Assembly (NCBI GenBank): GCA_026724425.1
Contig: JAIUCV010000076.1
Coordinates: 1,263,501-1,327,500 of the forward strand
Length of the DNA stretch: 64,000 nt
Reading direction: 5' to 3'
Source: Erythrophleum ivorense
Taxonomy: Eukaryota > Streptophyta > Magnoliopsida > Fabales > Fabaceae
Positions 1 through 11,225 of this stretch are shown here, piece after piece. The first letter of the stretch is position 1; each line of letters opens with the position of its first letter. A program made the position numbers and the translations under genes. The notes under the pieces are model-generated. The model ran no database searches. It was not told where the DNA came from and saw only the letters and a program-made list of their open reading frames with translations.

Positions 1-209
1 AATTAGTATACACATTATAACATTTTTAAAGGATAAATCCTCTATACAACTTTTTAAATAAAATCTAACTATATACTATTTCGAGTAAAATATTTCATTA
101 CCTTTTCTCCATTTTATATTACAACTTTTTCGCTTTTAATATCAAGTCATCACATACTTTATATGTATTATTTAATTTATTTGTGTGTTTTCTTAAATTT
201 AATTATGTT
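1..209. other. AT-rich intergenic sequence
   Basis: No open frame or repeat structure recognised. The last five bases (205-209, ATGTT) are the left target-site copy of the adjacent Cassandra-type element. Confidence 0.6.
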
Positions 210-549
210 TGTAACATCCCGATTTGTGATAAATGAGGAGAGACTTAAGAGAATTGATTTGGCTACCTATATCAACAAAGTGCACTTAGCTTTTCGGTCA
301 AAGACCCATAAATATTTTCAAAGTTAAGCGTGCTTAGGCTGGAGTAGTGGAAGGATGGGTGACCTTCCGGGAAGTCTTATGCAGAACCGTGTGAGTAAGA
401 AAAAAAACACGAGGAAAAGTCGGGTGATGATTGCAGGGACAGTAAACAAGTCTCTAGAGCCTTCAAAAAATAACAAACCGGCCATCGGACAGGGGTGGGG
501 CGAGAGAGGGTGTGGGTGACTCACCGGGATGGACGGTCGGGGTGTTATA
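210..549 (+). repeat. Cassandra-type 5' LTR
   Basis: 340 bp, beginning TGTAACATCC. The 5S-like core lies at 322-377. It is clearly diverged from the 3' LTR. Confidence 0.8.
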
Positions 550-664
550 ATTTGGTATCAACCCCAGACGAGAGTGTGGAGTCAAGTGGAACTTGACTCA
601 CACCGTCAGGGGTGACGATCTTGGTGCGCAACGAGGACATTGTGCTCAGTGAGTGGGGGTGAAT

Positions 665-1012
665 TGTAACATCCCAATTTATGATAAATAAGGAGAAACT
701 TGACATAATTGATTAGGCTACCTATGTCAACAAAATGCACTTACTTTTTCGGTCAAAGGCCCATAAGTATTTCCAGAGTTAAACGTGCTTAGGCTGGAGT
801 AGTGGAAAGATGGGTGACCTTCCGGAAAGTCCTCTGCGGAACCGTGTGAGTTAGGAAAAAATACGGGGAAAGGTCGGGTGTTGATTGCAGGGACAGTAAA
901 CAAGTCTCTAGAGCCTCCTAAAAATAACGAACCAGCTGTCAGACAGGGGTGGAGCCCACATGCTGAGAGAGGGTGTTGATGACTCACTGGGATGGGCGGT
1001 CAGGGCGTTACA
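665..1012 (+). repeat. Cassandra-type 3' LTR
   Basis: 348 bp, ending GGCGTTACA. From about 712 it is almost identical to 9808-10105, which continues into the same flanking DNA, so that second copy arose by genomic duplication and not by transposition. Confidence 0.8.
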
Positions 1013-1085
1013 ATGTTTAAAATAGAAATATATGTAAAAAATATGAATAAGCATGTATTTAATTCGTCGTAAAAATAAAAAAAAA

Positions 1086-1169
1086 GGGTTTTTTAGCAAA
1101 GTAGGACGTTTTTATGTTTATAATTGTAGAATCAGGCAACGTCAAGTTTATAATTCGGAGAAGAGGCAA
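1086..1169 (+). repeat. MULE left terminal inverted repeat
   Basis: Begins GGGTTTTTTAGC and pairs without gaps with the complement of 9601-9684 at about 60% identity. The best-conserved parts are the inner blocks AATCAGGCA and AGAGGCAA. Confidence 0.75.
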
Positions 1170-1511
1170 CTTCTGTGGACCCCGCGTGCGAAAATTCATA
1201 GAGAACCTTGTGGATGCTACGAAATTACGGGTGATGCCATTGGAGTGACCTGGCGGCGAATGCCACGTTTGCTGATGACTCGTTGATTTGCGAAGCGGTT
1301 TTGGCACTCAACCGGCGCCCGATTAATCCGGGCTGTAATTTCCGGTTAAAAAAAAATTACAAAAAATTTGAAATTCCCCAAGTCGAGCGAAGTCAGATCT
1401 GTTCTTGAAGAAACCCCATGCGAGTTACAGAGAGATAACCTGCAAAAAAAATGAGTCCTGTAACGGATACCTTTGGAAATTACAAAACCAGAGAGGCCAT
1501 AGTATTTCGGA

Positions 1512-4500
1512 ATGGTGAACCGGAGATCCAGGAAGCGAGGAGTAGATAAACTGAAGGAGCCGGTTGGTATAAACGAAGGAAGCCGCCGTAGATTGAGAAG
1601 TGGGGAGAACGAAGAGGACGCTCCATCCACATCGACGCATCCAGCGGGGATGGATTCCGGGGAAAGTAAGTGCTTCTGCCAAAATTTCCTAATTGCAATG
1701 GGATTAGATGATTTGAGGCATGTTTAAATATAGTAAGTTGTTAAGGTTGGTGGAAGAATGATATTTAAAATGATAACTAGGTTATTATTTTATATTTTGT
1801 GGGGGATTTGAGTTTATTGTGGGATAATTCGAAGTTGCCTTACTTGATTGAAGTTATGAAGGCAAAATTTTGAAATTAAATGTCATCGCAGGAACCGATG
1901 CCGGTGGATTGAACGATGTCCCGGAATCGAGTGTGGAAGAAAAACTCCCATCGAGGGTTTTCGCGGTGGATTGTTATCCAGACCCAGAGAGGCTGAACAT
2001 ATATTCGAAAGCCAGGGTGATTGGGAGCGTGGCGGAGGCATTGGCTGGAACAGAGGACCTGGAAACTCTTCTCGGATCCCAGTTTAGACAGCTTTTCATG
2101 TTGCCTGTCGCTAGATGTCATAACTCTGGGAAACTCATCCACTCATTACTCGCGAGGCAGTTGATAACGAAGAAGAAATACGAGTTGTGGTCAGTGTTTG
2201 GAGGGAAGCCAATAAGGTTCTCAATCCGGGAATTCGAACGAGTTACAGGGTTGATATGCTCTAAAATCCCTGATGGACACTCCCTAAACCCCGTGGTGTC
2301 GAGAGAACGGTCTAGTACGTGGAAAGACCTATTTGGGCCGGATTGTAGAAAACTGACCGTCGAAGGTGCATTGCAGAAGTTGAAGGACGGAAACATTGAT
2401 GATCGTAAGCGCTTGCCTCTAGCACTGATCATTCTTGTGGAAGGTGTCTTGCTTACGAAGAAGTCACAGAATATCACACCGACGTACGTGGATATGCTTG
2501 AAGATGTACAATCTTTCCTAAAATTCCCATGGGGTAGGTTATCATTCATCCTAACCCTATCCCGTTTCGGACCAGAACCGTTGTCCCCAAAAAATCCAGT
2601 TCCCCTAACAGAACTGAAGAAAAGGTTGAGACAGCAAACTTCAGCATGCTACGGTTTCCCACTGGCACTGCAGCTGATAGCTTTGGAGGCCATCCCACTT
2701 CTACTAGAGAAAATCCCAGAGCACACAAAGACAGCAACATTTATAGAGGAGCCAACTGCGTGTCACCGGGCAATCACTCTCTTGCAAGCTGAGGACATCC
2801 TAGGCGTAGAGGCCAACCCGGAGGTAGGTATCGGTGTTGGTTAGTTATTATAGTTTGAGGTTACGTTGCGTTTGTGTGCCTTAGGTTGTCAAGGTGTAGG
2901 CAAAATTTTGTTTTGGGGTCGTAATTTAACTCACATTTTGGTCGTATTAACAGCTCACCGTGGAAGTGGAAGTCACAGACGAGGCCAACGCAGACTTGGA
3001 ATGGGATGATGAAGTTGAGGACGAGGAAGTCGATCACATGGTTGAGTTGATGTGCGAAGGACATGTGTTCGAACTAGCTGAATTCGTTGGTGGAGAGTCA
3101 TCCACTCTTCCTGACTCTGCAGAAACCGAAGGTGAAACCTTGACAGGAGGACGAGAAACACGTCCTGCTGCTGCATCGAAAACTACGAGGATTCCGAAAC
3201 AGAGGACTCAGAGAGAGAATCCAGAACCTAGAGTACCTAGGTCCTCTGAAAGAGAGTCGAAGCACGAGAATGTAGGAGCAGGGGTGAATATTGCAGACGT
3301 CGTGGAGGACCTGAAAGATTGGTTTAGTGTTCAATTTCGCAGTCTGAAGGAAGTACTGGTGGACTATATCGACAATGGGAAGCGACAACGAAGCGATTGC
3401 AAAGAAAAGGGAAGGGAGAGGCAAACGAAAAAGGAAAGCGCACCGCGAAAGAGAAAGGGGAAAGAAAAAGAGGGCAAAGAAAAAGCCGGAGAGAGGACAG
3501 GCACAACTCTCAGGAGGTCCACTCGGATTAAGAGAAAGGAGAACGCGGAGATTGGGAGTGTAGAGCTCCCTTCTCTTGAGAAACAAGATGACGCAGCACG
3601 CGGCAATCCCATCGGGAGAAAGAAACGGAAGCTAGAGTTCGATGTGCCTAATCTTCGTGATGAAGATTTGAACACCTTTGATGACATGGGTTTAGGCAGT
3701 AGTCCTCCAACGCGATTGGACGAAAGCTACGCCCGTCCAGGCGTACCGGATCCCGAAAGTGATGTAAAGAATCCCGCTTTCAACGCGGACGATCAGCCGG
3801 AGGAGGACGCCGATGAGCAGTCATCCAAACCAGTAAGCATTTTCTTTACACATAGATGTACAACATTATCGTACTCCGTACACCGTATACCGTATACCGT
3901 AGGCTTAGCGTACACCATTCTCGTACCCCGTCCACCGTATACCGTAGGCTGAGCCAACACCTTTCTCGTACCCCGTACACTACCGTAGGGTGAGCGTACA
4001 CCTTTCTCGTACCCCGTCCACCGTATACCGTATGCTTTGCGTACACAATTCTCTTTCCCCGTCAACCGTATACCGTTTGACATTTACGTACACTGTTTCC
4101 GTATAGCGTAGACGATAAACAGTATGGGTTCATATGTTGGGGATTGCTTACTTGCTGTGGATGCAGGGGGGCAATGACCATGGATTAGATCGGGTTAGCA
4201 ACGTCGATGTCTCCACGCCGAGTACGCTCCAGCTTGTTGTTTACCGTGGGGGTGAGCATCAGGATAGTGCTCCTACCAATGTAAGAGATGATGTCCACTC
4301 TCCAGAGTATAGTACACCCCCTGAGGAAACAGCAGATGGATCCCCGGATCAGTCTCCGCTACAGCCGGCGATAGGTCGTGGCCGAAAGCGGGTACCATAC
4401 AAGTCGAACAAAATAAGAGGAGATTACACCGGCGTTCATCCAGTGGTGAAAGGTCTATTTGCAAGTCGCGAGAAAACCGCGTATGCCCCGCTACAAACGC

Positions 4501-5261
4501 TGGACAAGAAGGTGTGGAAGACATTCAGATCAACTCTGGCGAAGGCGAAAGATCGGTACGTGTGATTAGTTTGGGAATTTGACCTTATTTTTTGGAGTTC
4601 CACTCACTAGCTGCACTAAACATGGCAGATCATTCCATATCGTCACTGGCCAGGAGGTGACGAACGGATTCTTCCTCGACATTGGAAAGCGTTCACATTG
4701 GCTCAACACAAGCGTACGCAAACTGATGTTTAGCCGTTCTCGTCGGTGTATTGCTGTAGTATGACCGGTTTTTACTTTCCACTGCAGCATATGCAGGTGT
4801 TAACGGATCTGATACTTCGTCGACGAGGGGAATTTTTACTGAAAGAGAGAGCAGTCTTCGTGGACCCGTGGTTCACGCATTACCTCGTAACAGGCTATCC
4901 TGTTTTCAAGCGAGCGGAGGTTAAGGATAGGTGCGATTGGTCAGCAGCTGTTGAAAGATTGGTTACCGGGAGAGGCGGTCGATCAGGCAAGATATTGAAG
5001 TCGCTATTTGTCAAGGACGTTGACCGTGTGTACACACCAATGAACTGGGGAAACACACATTGGGTGGGTCTTGTAATCAATCTCCCCCTCGCAAGCATTG
5101 AGATTTACGTTGACCGTGTGACAGGGTTACGCCTCGAGGATGAGAGGGCACAGGGTTATGGTCGCCAGTTCGAGGCCGATCTATGGTTGTTTGCACCGTC
5201 GGAGTATAACCCCATTCCGGAAAGTTTTCAATACCCCGCCGACGAGTTTGTTACGTTTTCG
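1512..5261 (+). pseudogene. Ulp1-like cysteine protease gene with DUF1985 (MULE-borne), probably inactive
   Basis: A spliced gene with phase-compatible exons at about 1512-1665, 1892-2823, 2954-3832, 4167-4555, 4611-4713 and 4788-5261, all with GT..AG borders. Exon 2 encodes a DUF1985-type region (..FRQLFMLPVARCHNSGKL.., ..RFSIREFERVTGL..). Exon 3 is a highly charged linker with acidic and Lys/Arg-rich nuclear-signal-like stretches. Exons 5-6 hold the start of the Ulp1 (C48) protease fold, including the catalytic-His segment GNTHWVGLVI and a following acidic IEIYVD. The GDCG-type segment with the catalytic Cys should follow, but I cannot find it in any frame before the next gene, so the protease looks truncated. 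Ulp1 enzymes cleave SUMO from proteins. In MULEs these are captured, expanded host genes of uncertain role. Introns 3 and 6 contain minisatellites. Confidence 0.7.
3862..4112 (+). repeat. Minisatellite in the third intron of the ULP-like gene
   Basis: About four degenerate copies of a roughly 60-bp unit built from TACCGTATACCGTA, GCGTACACC and TTCTCGTACCCCGT. The TACCGTATACCGTA parts are partly self-complementary. It lies wholly between the exon ending at 3832 and the one starting at 4167. Confidence 0.75.
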
Positions 5262-5684
5262 GTTTGTATTTATGAGAACATTTACTTTCACCGATATAAC
5301 ACGTGCTACATGTTTCAACTTGCAAAACGAGTGTGTGACATCGTATATTTCAAATAGCATAAGCTACATATATGTATAGCCCTTTAGATAAAAAAATAAC
5401 GGATTTGATGGATACCTGCCAACCGTCCACTACACGTTGTTGTTCATAGAGTCAATTTAATTCGCCTTTGCAAACCCTGTTCATAAGCATTTATGAATAT
5501 TAATCCGTCCAAAAACGCAACTGTTCACCCATTTAGTACATGATAACATTTCCTTAATAATTTAAAAATAATCTAACAATCATTCTCCCACGACTTTGTT
5601 GCGTCGTCAGAATTTACATACTAATGTACTTAACTGGTGCCGAGAATCTCTGAACACCGCTACATGTGTACGGTAATACAACGC

Positions 5685-5912
5685 GTACACCCCCTACAGT
5701 GTTCGGGGTGTACGGAAAGACAACTACAACACAACGTAGAGGTGTACGGGAACAAAATGCGTACACCCCCCCGGGAACAAAATGCGTACACCCCCTCTTG
5801 GTGTACGGGAACAAAATGCGTACACCCCCTTTTGGTGTACGGGAACAAAATGCGTACACCCCCTTTTGGTGTACGGGAACAGAAAATGTACACCACCTAT
5901 TGGTGTACGGGA
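5685..5912 (+). repeat. Second minisatellite, 33-bp units, 3' of the ULP-like exons
   Basis: Five to six copies of a roughly 33-bp unit reading GGTGTACGGGAACAAAATGC then GTACACCCCCTTTT. Each unit starts GGTGTAC and carries GTACACC, so every repeat can fold on itself. It shares the GTACACC word with the minisatellite at 3862-4112, which suggests a common origin. Confidence 0.8.
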
Positions 5913-6178
5913 GATTTACGCCACAAAAGTAAAATACTTTATCTTACAGAAAATACTAACAAGCGTCGCACTCTTGTTTTCAGGTGGTTCACGTCAATTC
6001 ATAGTTATGTTCACGCCATCGGCTCTTTGCAAGTCGCCCGGTTATGTCCACTATTACCGCATCGCCCGCATTTGTTTGGTTTCTTCTTTTTAACTGGTGG
6101 CACCTGAATAAGACATCGGCAGGCAAGAGTTAAACTATCAGAACGAATGTACATACGCCTACTGAAAAAGACATCTAA

Positions 6179-9013
6179 CTAGTTATTATAACTTTTCTCA
6201 TTATTAAATTTCACCTCATATTCGCCTATTGAAGCAATCCTTCTTTTCGGTGGTCTTCCAGGAGGTCTTTTCACCACCGGGGGGCAAACTTCTGCGCCCT
6301 CTACGTAACTAGACATGTCGATGTCGTCTGGATCCGGTATGGGGAGTATGGTACCCTGTAAAGTGTCTGACCACCGACCCATCTTATGTGCGTCGTCCAC
6401 CAACGACTTGTACGGCATACCTCGACGAGTTGCAGCGGCAATGGCGTGCCGACAAGGTATTTTGAGCATCTGAAACTCCCCGCAACTACATATCCTCTTC
6501 TCTAGTGAGACATGGTGTGACATGTTATTAAGACTGACTTCGTAATCCCACTGAGATAGTTCTCTTACGGTGAGAGCAGTTGATAGATGTAACTGTTTCA
6601 ACATCTCTTTATCAACAGCCGGTGGAATATCCTCACCATTCATCTTCTCTATTTTCTTCTGTCTGCTCACGAACCACCTGCTTAGCATGTGCCTTATGAA
6701 TTCTATCACAGCGACGACAGGGCTGCCACGAGCAGGGAGCAGAGCCTTGTTCAAGGATTCAGCTATGTTACTAGACATCAGGTTGTATCGATCTCCTTCA
6801 AAGTAGGCCCTTGCCCAAAGTCGAACGTCTACCCGCTCCATGTATTTCCAACACTTCACATCAGTTTCCTTCAGCAGCTCGTATACTCTCTTAAACTTAG
6901 CTTTCGTGTATGCCTCACCTGCTACGCCGACAATGTACTTCTGTCTACGTTTGGTGAACTTCTGATTGACGTTCCTCTGAATGTGTATGAGACAGTAACC
7001 GTGATGTGCTAGCGGATAGTGTACTGCCTTCGCTGTAGCTATCGACGGAGCCCTGTCCGAAATCATGGCAAGTTCCGAACCATCGCTAATGATATCTCGT
7101 AGCTTCTAAAAAAACCATAGCCAAGACTCCTCATTCTCGCTGTGAACCACTGCAAACGCTATAGGAAATATTTGGAAATTTGCATCCTGTCCGGAAGCTG
7201 TTAGTATTGCACCTCTGTACTTCCCAAACATATGAGTTCCGTCGACTACCACGACTTTGCGAAGATGTTTCCATCCATCGATACAAGTTTTAAGTGCCAC
7301 GAAGGCAAACTTAAACCTACGCGCACCTTTGGCATCCACCTCCGTATGCAGATGGCATAAGCTGCCTGGATTGGCGTACTTCAGAAGATACATGTACTTC
7401 GGTAATAACTTGTACGAATCCTCCTCTGTCCCCTGTGCATCCGCGATTGCAAGTTCTCTCGCTTTCCAACACTTCCAATACGAGGCAAACACCCGGTGCT
7501 CCTTTAGTACTGACGCCGGAAGATCCCTGGCGCGTGGTCCAACACACGATTCATATTTCGATCTCAGCAATGCTGCTATAACTTTCGCTGTAGCGTGTTT
7601 TGTATACGACCCTCTAGCATCTACGTCACAAACGTGCTCCAAATGTGCCTTTCTGACCTCGTACGTCTGCGAATCACCAACTTGCTTCGCCATGATTCTC
7701 CAATCGCATTTTTTTGAGATGCACCTCGCAACAGTATAGTTATGCGCGTGTTTGTGGTACCTGAAACGGAATACGTTCTTAAGTGCATATATAGCTAGCG
7801 TGGTCTTGAAATGGACCTTGTGTTTGAACAGCCTGCCTACGAATATATTTGTATCCTCGTATGCTAAGTCCAAATCGTTAATTGTTAACGAGCTCTTATC
7901 ACACATGTCGTCGAACATAGGCTCCACATCTTCGAAACCATATATTTCGGTTAGTCGAATTCCTTTCCTCAGATTTGCCGGGCCAAGTTCTACGCCGGAT
8001 GCAGGAGCAGAAGGCGGATCAATGAAATCGTCGCCGTAATAGTCATCCTCGTGTTTACTAAAGACACTATGCGGGTACTCCTTTGGTTTTTGAGGCGTTT
8101 CCAGGACAAATTCCCCGTCCCCATTTCCTCTGTATTTCTCTTCCCTCTTTCTGCTCAGTGGTGGATGCTCACAAAAATCTTCATCATCATTACAACTCCA
8201 TGTCTCTCTAAAACGCAAATTTGGCGCAGCAGCAGCTGCTATCCTGGTTATCCCTTTCCCTAAGTTACGCACTTCTGGTTGATCTACAAAGTCATCATCG
8301 CCGTCACTGCCTACTAATCCTCTGTTCTTCACAGCCGCTTCCCCTTCCCCGTCGTTTCTCACATACTCCGTCCACCAGTCCCAGTCATACTCGCCTTCCT
8401 CGTAGTCGTAGTCACCCTCCTCAACATCTGGCACGTCGTCTGACCCCATTCCATCCTCGTACTCTTTGTTCCATCCACTCTCATCTGCTCCTATCCCCAT
8501 CCTTTTTACTTCCGATCCTTTTGCTACCAATGCTTTTGCTTCCATTGCATCAACTGCCCTTAGAAATTCATCATCTTCGCCTTCTCCAAAAATCCGATCT
8601 GATGTAGTTTGCTCTACATCATCTTCTAACCCATTACTAAGTTCTTCAATTGATAATCCATCTCTCACGCTCGGCTTCGGTCTCATAATCGCAAGCTCCT
8701 CTCCGACCATCTCTCTCAACGTCACAAACAAGTTGCGGGACTTATCGGCCTTGTGCAGAGACAAAAAGCTTCTGTAATCACGATTGCTCACCATCTCTGT
8801 TGGTTCAGAAGCTTTTCCATGCTTTTCACCGAAAACATAGTAACTTAATTCCACCGAAACCACTTTGCGGTCGACATCGTACGCATCGCTGACTTTTGCC
8901 CTCAATTCATCAATTCCTTCTATTTTTCGGCAATTAACAGACCTACCCATCCTAGACATGTCCAATTTGAAGTCCATAACCCCGTTTGGCTGCCGTACCC
9001 ACGTTCCCGCCAC
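6179..9013 (-). pseudogene. MURA-type MULE transposase with one in-frame amber codon
   Basis: Two open frames, 9013-7106 and on to 6179, lie in the same frame and are separated only by TAG at 7106-7108. From the N-terminus: a PB1-like region (about residues 1-100), an acidic linker, a MuDR DNA-binding region (..FRYHKHAHNYTVARC..KKCDW..), then the MULE DDE domain with VVVDGTHMFGKYRG (first Asp) and, after the stop, ISDRAPSI (second Asp) and NIAESLNKAL (likely Glu region). Next come a SWIM zinc finger (CSCGEFQMLKIPCRHA) and an AT-hook-like RPPGRPPKRR. The stop replaces a codon in WLWFF-x-KLRDII, where relatives have a sense codon. One point mutation therefore splits an otherwise complete transposase of about 945 residues. 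Stop suppression or a cryptic intron is possible but unsupported. Confidence 0.85.
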
Positions 9014-9600
9014 GAGGATAATATTATCATCCGCTACAACTGCGCATTAAATAGGCCATTAAGTACGCACAAATTAAACGAGATATCAAGAGGTGTACAG
9101 GTAAACAACAACATCAGTTACCTGCTTCTTCTTCGCGGACAGCATCAGTTTCTGATTTCGGAAACATCGCAAGAAGACAGCATTCAGTTTCCCAAAATCA
9201 CGTCCACCTTTAATTCTCCTAATCTAGATACTTCTGTTTTTAGGGTTTAATTTGGGGGAAAATTGGCGCCAATCTCTGTTTATCGTCTTATTACGTCCAC
9301 TCATAAACCAAAATTTTACCTCATAATTTGGTAACTTCCTCATCCGCTTAGGCTTTACATCTTTTCGGAATTTCAAAAACCAAACTCTTCTTTTATGGCC
9401 CAAACTGAGCGATAAAGCCCACCTCTATGCAAAAAAAAATCGGTCGCCTAGTCACCAATTATCTTCCACCTGTACACGCCCTCTCTCATCCGGATACCGA
9501 TGTGTACAAAACGCCAAATTTTGTTTTTCACCCACAACTCTCGCTTTCTCTCTCCTCCCCCAGGGTTAATTCTGTATTTAAATTTTACTCTCTCTCCAAT

Positions 9601-9684
9601 TTGCCTCTTTTGCCAATTTAAAACTCCCATGTGCCTGATTTCCTAATTAGCTTCTTGGAAAGTGCCCACTCCGCAAATTTTTCC
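9601..9684 (-). repeat. MULE right terminal inverted repeat
   Basis: Complement of the left TIR as described for 1086-1169. It ends in ..TTTTTCC directly before the A-rich 9-bp target duplicate at 9685-9693. Confidence 0.75.
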
Positions 9685-9693
9685 ATAAAAAAA

Positions 9694-10295
9694 CATGTAT
9701 TTAATTTAATTTTATATTTTTATGCTGATGTGGACAAGTGAGAAAACTCTTTAATTATTATAAGATATATCGTTAAAAACACATTCATTGGATAATCTTG
9801 TGGCAATAGGCTACCTATGTCAACAAAATGCACTTACTTTTTCGGTCAAAGGCCCATAAGTATTTCCAGAGTTAAACGTGCTTAGGCTGGAGTAGTGGAA
9901 AGATGGGTGACCTTCCGGAAAGTCCTCTGCGGAACCGTGTGAGTTAGGAAAAAATACGGGGAAAGGTCGGGTGTTGATTGCAGGGACAGTAAACAAGTCT
10001 CTAGAGCCTCCTAAAAATAACGAACCAGCTGTCGGACAGGGGTGGAGCCCACATGCTGAGAGAGGGTGTTGATGACTCATTGGGATGGGCGGTCAGGGCG
10101 TTACAATGTTTAAAATAGAAATATATGTAAAAAATATGAATAAACATGTATTTAATTCGTCGTAAAAATTAAAAAAACATGTATTTAATTTAATTTTATA
10201 TTTTTATGCTGATGTGGACAAGTGAGAAAACTCTTTAATTATATATAAGATATATTGTTAAAAACACATTCATTGGATAATCTTGTGGCAATAGG
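9694..10295 (+). repeat. Tandem duplicate with a partial Cassandra LTR and the empty MULE site
   Basis: 9694-9807 and about 10178-10295 are near-identical flank copies (CATGTATTTAATTTAATT.. to ..TTGTGGCAATAGG). Between them, 9808-10105 repeats the Cassandra 3' LTR from its TAGGCTACC onward, and 10106-10167 repeats the Cassandra right flank 1013-1074. Before the MULE inserted, the locus therefore held two tandem units of about 480 bp. The unit junction has a TAGG microhomology shared by the LTR and the flank. The ORF across 9820-10080 is only LTR sequence. Confidence 0.8.
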
Positions 10296-10300
10296 ACCCT

Positions 10301-10318
10301 CCCCCCCCCCCCCCCCCC
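10301..10318 (+). repeat. Poly-C tract of 18
   Basis: An uninterrupted run of 18 C at the end of the tandem duplicate. Its length may be an assembly or polymerase artefact. Confidence 0.7.
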
Positions 10319-10944
10319 AAGTAATAGATCACCCATATTCATAGGACATAAATATAAATTTATTGGACAAATTTGATATCACCCATATGTTATGTATGTA
10401 TGTATAATTTTTTTTTATAAAGTAAATGTTATGAAATTTACCAATGCATCTCGTTATAGTTAAATGACATGTTGAATATAACCATTCAAATGTTTTTATG
10501 GCAAAATCTCCCATTACCATTTTCCTAATTATGATTATTTTCCATTACTATATAGAGCAAATTTTCATGGTTAAGATAGTTCATGGATAATGATCCAAAT
10601 ATCGGAAGTTCGGAACTACTACTGCGTTTTATCAATGTCTGTGTTATTGACCCATGTTATTGACTAACTATAAACTGATACAAGTGGATTAAGATTTGAT
10701 GGTGAACTTAGTTACAATCTTACGTTAAAAAACTATACACCAAACCAAATATATTAAATTATTTTTCTCACTGTCTCTGTATCACTGTATGCGATTATCA
10801 AACACAAATTTTGCTGTTGACGTTACCTAAGTTTTTTTCTTAATTAAAAAAAAGGATTAATATTCTGTTAGACATCTCTAACGGTTTTGAAGTAGGCGGG
10901 AAAGCGAAGTAGGTAGAATACTTTACATAACCATTGGGAAACAC
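10319..10944. other. Intergenic region upstream of the CCCH gene
   Basis: AT-rich, with no supported gene. It presumably holds distal promoter elements of the gene at 11557. Confidence 0.5.
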
Positions 10945-11141
10945 TTGGCTAAACCAATTAAATACATCCACTTATCAACCAGATCCTTAGATCTTCCCAT
11001 TGTACGGACTAGATTGAGTACTGGAACAAGCTTCTCGTGGTCTTTACCGCATAGGATCTTTTACTCTTCTTCTTCCTTAATCCTCACCTCTCTCGTTCTC
11101 TGTTCTTTTGTTTTTTTTTGCTCTCGTTCTCTGTTTGACAG

Positions 11142-11149
11142 TATATATA
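11142..11149 (+). promoter_or_regulatory. TATA box of the C3H14-like gene
   Basis: TATATATA in a CT-rich region (TTTGACAGTATATATACCC). It implies transcription starting near 11170-11180 in a pyrimidine-rich leader of about 380 nt including an intron. Confidence 0.55.
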
Positions 11150-11225
11150 CCCATTTACGTAGCCCTTGTTCATCTTTCTTTCACCGCTCTTTCTCTCTCC
11201 TTCTCCAAAGCAAAGCGATATTCAG

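Larger units (their letters stand above)
210..1012 (+). mobile_element. Cassandra-type TRIM retrotransposon (5S rRNA-derived LTRs)
   Basis: A complete miniature LTR element. The LTRs are 210-549 and 665-1012, both TG..(T/C)A, and the internal segment is only 115 bp. Just inside the left LTR is TGGTATCA (554-561), the initiator-tRNA-Met primer site. A purine-rich tract (GTGAGTGGGGGTGAA) precedes the right LTR. ATGTT at 205-209 and 1013-1017 is a perfect 5-bp target-site duplication. Each LTR holds a stretch close to the 3' half of plant 5S rRNA (322-377 and about 777-833), including GGATGGGTGACC, an internal pol III promoter element. This is the hallmark of Cassandra TRIMs. There is no coding capacity, and the LTRs differ at many sites, so the insertion is old. 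Confidence 0.85.
1086..9684. mobile_element. Mutator-like element (MULE) carrying a ULP1-like gene
   Basis: About 8.6 kb bounded by degenerate terminal inverted repeats: 1086-1169 against the complement of 9601-9684, 50 of 84 positions matching without gaps by my count, including AATCAGGCA and AGAGGCAA blocks. It is flanked by A-rich 9-bp direct repeats (1077-1085 and 9685-9693, 8 of 9 matching), the target-duplication size of Mutator elements. It carries a plus-strand Ulp1-like protease gene and a convergent minus-strand MURA transposase. This gene content is known for the ULP-bearing MULEs of Arabidopsis (Kaonashi group). The neighbouring duplicate at about 10163-10178 shows the same site without the element. 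Autonomy is doubtful because the transposase has an in-frame stop. Confidence 0.85.

Noticed and set aside
322..377. Possible 5S rRNA gene
   Set aside because: Only the 3' half of 5S is present, diverged, and lies inside TRIM LTRs with a target duplication. The copies near 777-833 and 9870-9925 are the same LTR.
5685..5912. CRISPR-like array of 33-bp repeats
   Set aside because: No unique spacers; it is a minisatellite in a plant transposon.
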